From: Pleodorina starrii
Taxonomy: Eukaryota > Chlorophyta > Chlorophyceae > Chlamydomonadales > Volvocaceae
Assembly (NCBI GenBank): GCA_030267565.1
Contig: BRXU01000017.1
Location: 186,001-250,000 of the forward strand
Direction of reading: 5' to 3'
Length of the DNA stretch: 64,000 nt
Position numbers and translations under genes: made by a program. The stretch's first letter is position 1. The number at the start of each line of letters is the position of its first letter. Shown piece by piece: positions 61,216 through 64,000 of this stretch. Under the pieces are notes generated by a model. The model worked only from the letters and a program-made list of their open reading frames with translations. It had not been told where the DNA came from and searched no databases.

Positions 61216-63956
61216 ATGGAGCAGCTTGACAAGGACCAGCTCCCCCAGAACTGGAGGGCGCCGCTCATCAAAGTTGTTAGCAACCATGTCTGGCAAGCTT
61301 GCGAGCGTGTGGACATGACGGACCCAGCGAACCATCCCAGCGGCGATGGCAGCGGCAAGTCGCCAGCGTATGGCGCCTACGCTGGTAGGTTGGGCACGCG
61401 TTGACAAACGGGTGTTGGGGAATAATTGCGTTGCTTGTTAGCAACTGTTTCTGTCACGACCATTAAACCAGAAGTCGAGGGCCGGCAGTGTGAAACACAT
61501 CACTGTTACCCTGGCCCGCGTAGGGCCTGTAGAGTCCCTGCTGAACAACGCCTTCGAAGGAGCTCTGAAGAACTGGGAAATTGGTGAGCTGAACCCCCAA
61601 TTGTTCATTCGGCTCTCAAGCCGTTTGGTCGAACAGGTTGACTTGCAGCGAGAAGAGGCGGGACACGCGCGCTACCATTTTAGCCCAGCAACTGTGCCGC
61701 ACACGTTCTGCAAGCGCTGTACGGCAATCCATCCTGGCTCCTCACTTTGCAGCCCATAAAAAGAGAGGCTGTTTACCCCCCTGCGGCCGACCGGGATCAC
61801 CATGCTGCTGTCCGGGGCTGTACCACCCTACCCAACGAACAGGCCGCAGCAGCTGACTGGTCGGATCCCGCCTTCCCACCCGGTCCCACCTCGCTCCCGG
61901 TCCACCTCTCCTCCCTGTAGGCCCCTTCGCCGCCTGGATTGGCAAAACCCAGGTACGTGGGGTCGCCCTGGCTCGGCCTACGATGTGGGTCGGAGCCGGG
62001 GGCTAAGGCAACAGCGAACAGCTCCAGGGAGAGCTTCTCGCCTCGAAGCCCAGTCGCGCCTCCGCAGTCCCTTTGCATTCAAACCATCCTGTGGGAATTC
62101 CCTCCCGGAAATTCTGCACCTACGGTACCGGTACCTCCTTCGTGCCACGCACACCCCTGGCCTCATGACGGGCTCATTTCCTCAACGTTGACGTTCGCGT
62201 CGCCTCCTCGCTTCTGCCGCTTCCCGTCCTCGCTTCTGTTCCCGACTCCATTTCACTTGCGATAGCCGCAGCCTGCATCCCATCCCAGCCCCGCCTCAAC
62301 CCCGTGTCCTCCCCCTCCCCCTCCTGCTGCCCCCCACTCTCCCCCCCGCCTCCATCACAACTCCCCAGGTCTTCAACGATCTGGATCTGCAGTGGGACTT
62401 TGCCATCTCACTGCCCAATCAGCACCTCACGCGGCCCGTCGGCGCGCTGGGGACGAAGCGCGCCGGGGCTGGGGGCGTTGGGGCCGAGGAGGAGGACATT
62501 CCGGTGGAGGAGCAGTGGTCCCTGATCGTGTGGCTCAAGCCGGGGGAGCGCGGCACCACTGTGGACATGCGGCGCTTTGTGGCGGTGGTGGACAAGATGG
62601 CCAACCCCGCTTTCACCAAGTCGGCGGACGGCTCCTGGGACATCTTCTTGTCGCACTACCAGGTGGGTGGGGGAGGAGCTGAGGACAGCGCAGGATAGCG
62701 GGATAGAGTCTGATAGCGGGACACAGCAGGGTAGCGGGTTGGCGGATCGTCAGGTTAGCGGGTTTGTGGGGTTGGGGTGTAATGAAGAGGAAGCTGCAGC
62801 GGTGATGGGCTGGGTTACGTGGATGTGGGTGTGGGTGTGGGTGCGTAGAAGGGCGCCCCGAGAGGGGAAGACGTTGTTTTCCTCCCTTCATGGCATGGGG
62901 CTGCACTCCGGGGTGCTGCCCCCTCCGTTGCAAACGCATGCTCTCCCACGTGCTCACTTGCGCATCCCCGCGTTGCGCGCGAGCGTGTGCTCGTTCTCGA
63001 CCTCCCTCTCAAGCCCGTGTATCCTCTCCACCCTCCCCTTTACCCCCTCTCTCCTCCCTCTCTCCTCCCTCATTTGCCGGCCCCCTGCCTCCCAGGGCAA
63101 CGCTGGCAACACGGTCATGTCGCTCAAGGCGCTGCTGGAGTCCGCCAGTCCGGGGCTGCGCTGCTGGCTGGACAAGGACGAGGACGCCACGGAGGCGGGC
63201 ATGCGGCGCGGGGTGGCGGGCTCTCGCTACTACCTGTTGTTCCTCACGCAGGGAGTGCTCACGCGGCCCTTCGTGCAGCTGGAGGCCCGCGAGGCGCTGG
63301 CGCTGGGCAAGCCCGTCATCCTGGTGAGTGAGTATATGAGTGAGTGAGTGAGTGAGTGGCGGATTGAGAAGAAGATAGGGCACGAAACCGCAGCGCTGGG
63401 GCGGAGGCGACCCAAGCCGACGGAGGCGACCCAACCCGCGCCCGTGCTGCTGCTGCACGCAGGTTCATGAGACCGACCCGCGGTTCGGCGCCGCCCCCAG
63501 CTTCAACGACTACGTGTCAGAGGCGCCCTCGGACCTGAAGCAGGTGTTCAATCTGGCCAACTCCATCCCCTGGTACCGCGAGGAGGAGTTCAGGTGAGTG
63601 CGGAGCGGGGGATGAGTGGGCAAGAGGGTGTTACGACGTGACTTCCCACATAACTCATCCCAGCCGTCTTCTCGCCTCGCAGACCTGTCGCCGCCATCTA
63701 TTTGTGCCGGGTATGTCCTCTCGCTATCCTTCCCTCCAATGTTGCAACGCAACATCCTGCTTCGCGTTGGCCTCTTGGGTGCTATGTCTTCCCCGACCCA
63801 TCCTCACCCGTTGCACCCGTCCCGGCGCGCCTCACGCGCCCCCAAGCCCCCAATTCTTTTACTGTGCCGTGCCCCCGGCCCCGCTTCCAATTCCTGCCCC
63901 TCAGGGCGGTGAGCATCAAGAAGATTCTGCAGGCGGCCGGACGGACGGCCATCTAG
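61216..63956 (+). CDS. TIR-domain protein, 7 exons
   Basis: Exons: 61216-61388, 61489-61583, 61921-61952, 62369-62662, 63096-63323, 63463-63593, 63905-63956, in phase, giving 334 residues. The TIR domain starts at about residue 189: WDIFLSHYQ (strand A), RCWLDKDE (strand B/BB loop), YYLLFLTQGVLTRPF (strand C) and QLEAREALALGKPVILVHE, whose first Glu sits where TIR NADases have the catalytic Glu. The C-terminal IPWYREEEFR and AVSIKKILQAAG match the end of this domain class. The N-terminal ~190 residues (e.g. WKNWEIG-type and LQWDFAISLPNQH) belong to no family I recognise. Known: TIR domains act as signalling adaptors or cleave NAD. Junctions from 61921 onward are good; the first two exons are less certain (weak acceptor at 61488). 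An extra exon at 63683-63710 would break the frame and was excluded. Confidence 0.72.
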
Positions 63957-64000
63957 CTGTCGCAAGCAAGCAAGCAAGCAAGCGTGGGCACCGGCTCAGT

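Noticed and set aside
63683..63710. Extra 28-bp exon of the TIR gene (PVAAIYLCR)
   Set aside because: Including it puts the final exon out of frame. Skipping it joins EEEFR to AVSIKKILQAAG, as expected for the domain end.

Overview
This window is nuclear DNA of a green alga, most likely a volvocine relative of Chlamydomonas. The evidence is high GC, many short exons with GT..AG introns rich in CT tracts, Ala/Gly/Pro-rich linkers, an interstitial tract of TTTTAGGG (the Chlamydomonas-type telomere repeat), a Pro/Ser-rich wall-type protein tail, and abundant micro- and minisatellites. There is no operon structure. Most long open frames are repeat or GC artefacts. The gene models below were built by hand from splice sites and reading-phase continuity.

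Layout. 1-11.5 kb: one minus-strand gene of at least 26 exons, best read as a Treslin/TICRR (Sld3-family) replication-origin firing factor. It runs off the left edge. 11.5-14.5 kb: intergenic, with a small repeat cluster. 14.5-34.1 kb: a tandem segmental duplication of about 9.3 kb units. Each unit carries a plus-strand secreted copper monooxygenase (DOMON + DBH/MOXD1-like domains + Pro-rich tail) and a small minus-strand gene of unknown function. The two units have since diverged through a SINE, microsatellite expansions, an intronic insertion with telomere repeats, and a frameshifting minisatellite in one signal peptide. A 195-bp MITE lies between them. 34.1-39.2 kb: gene-poor, with a 44-bp tandem array and a near-perfect ~404-bp inverted repeat. 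39.3-42.9 kb: a small two-exon gene and a single-pass membrane protein gene, both unrecognised. 43.8-51.6 kb: a ~7.8 kb, 19-bp minisatellite with a 414-bp higher-order period. 52.4-59.1 kb: a minus-strand SLC9B/NHA-type cation/proton antiporter with a very long disordered tail. 61.2-64.0 kb: a plus-strand TIR-domain gene.

The genes do not form a pathway. The antiporter and monooxygenases act at membranes or outside the cell, Treslin in S-phase entry, and the TIR protein perhaps in NAD metabolism or signalling. The most unusual material is structural: the duplication with empty and filled insertion sites, the long palindrome, and the higher-order minisatellite.
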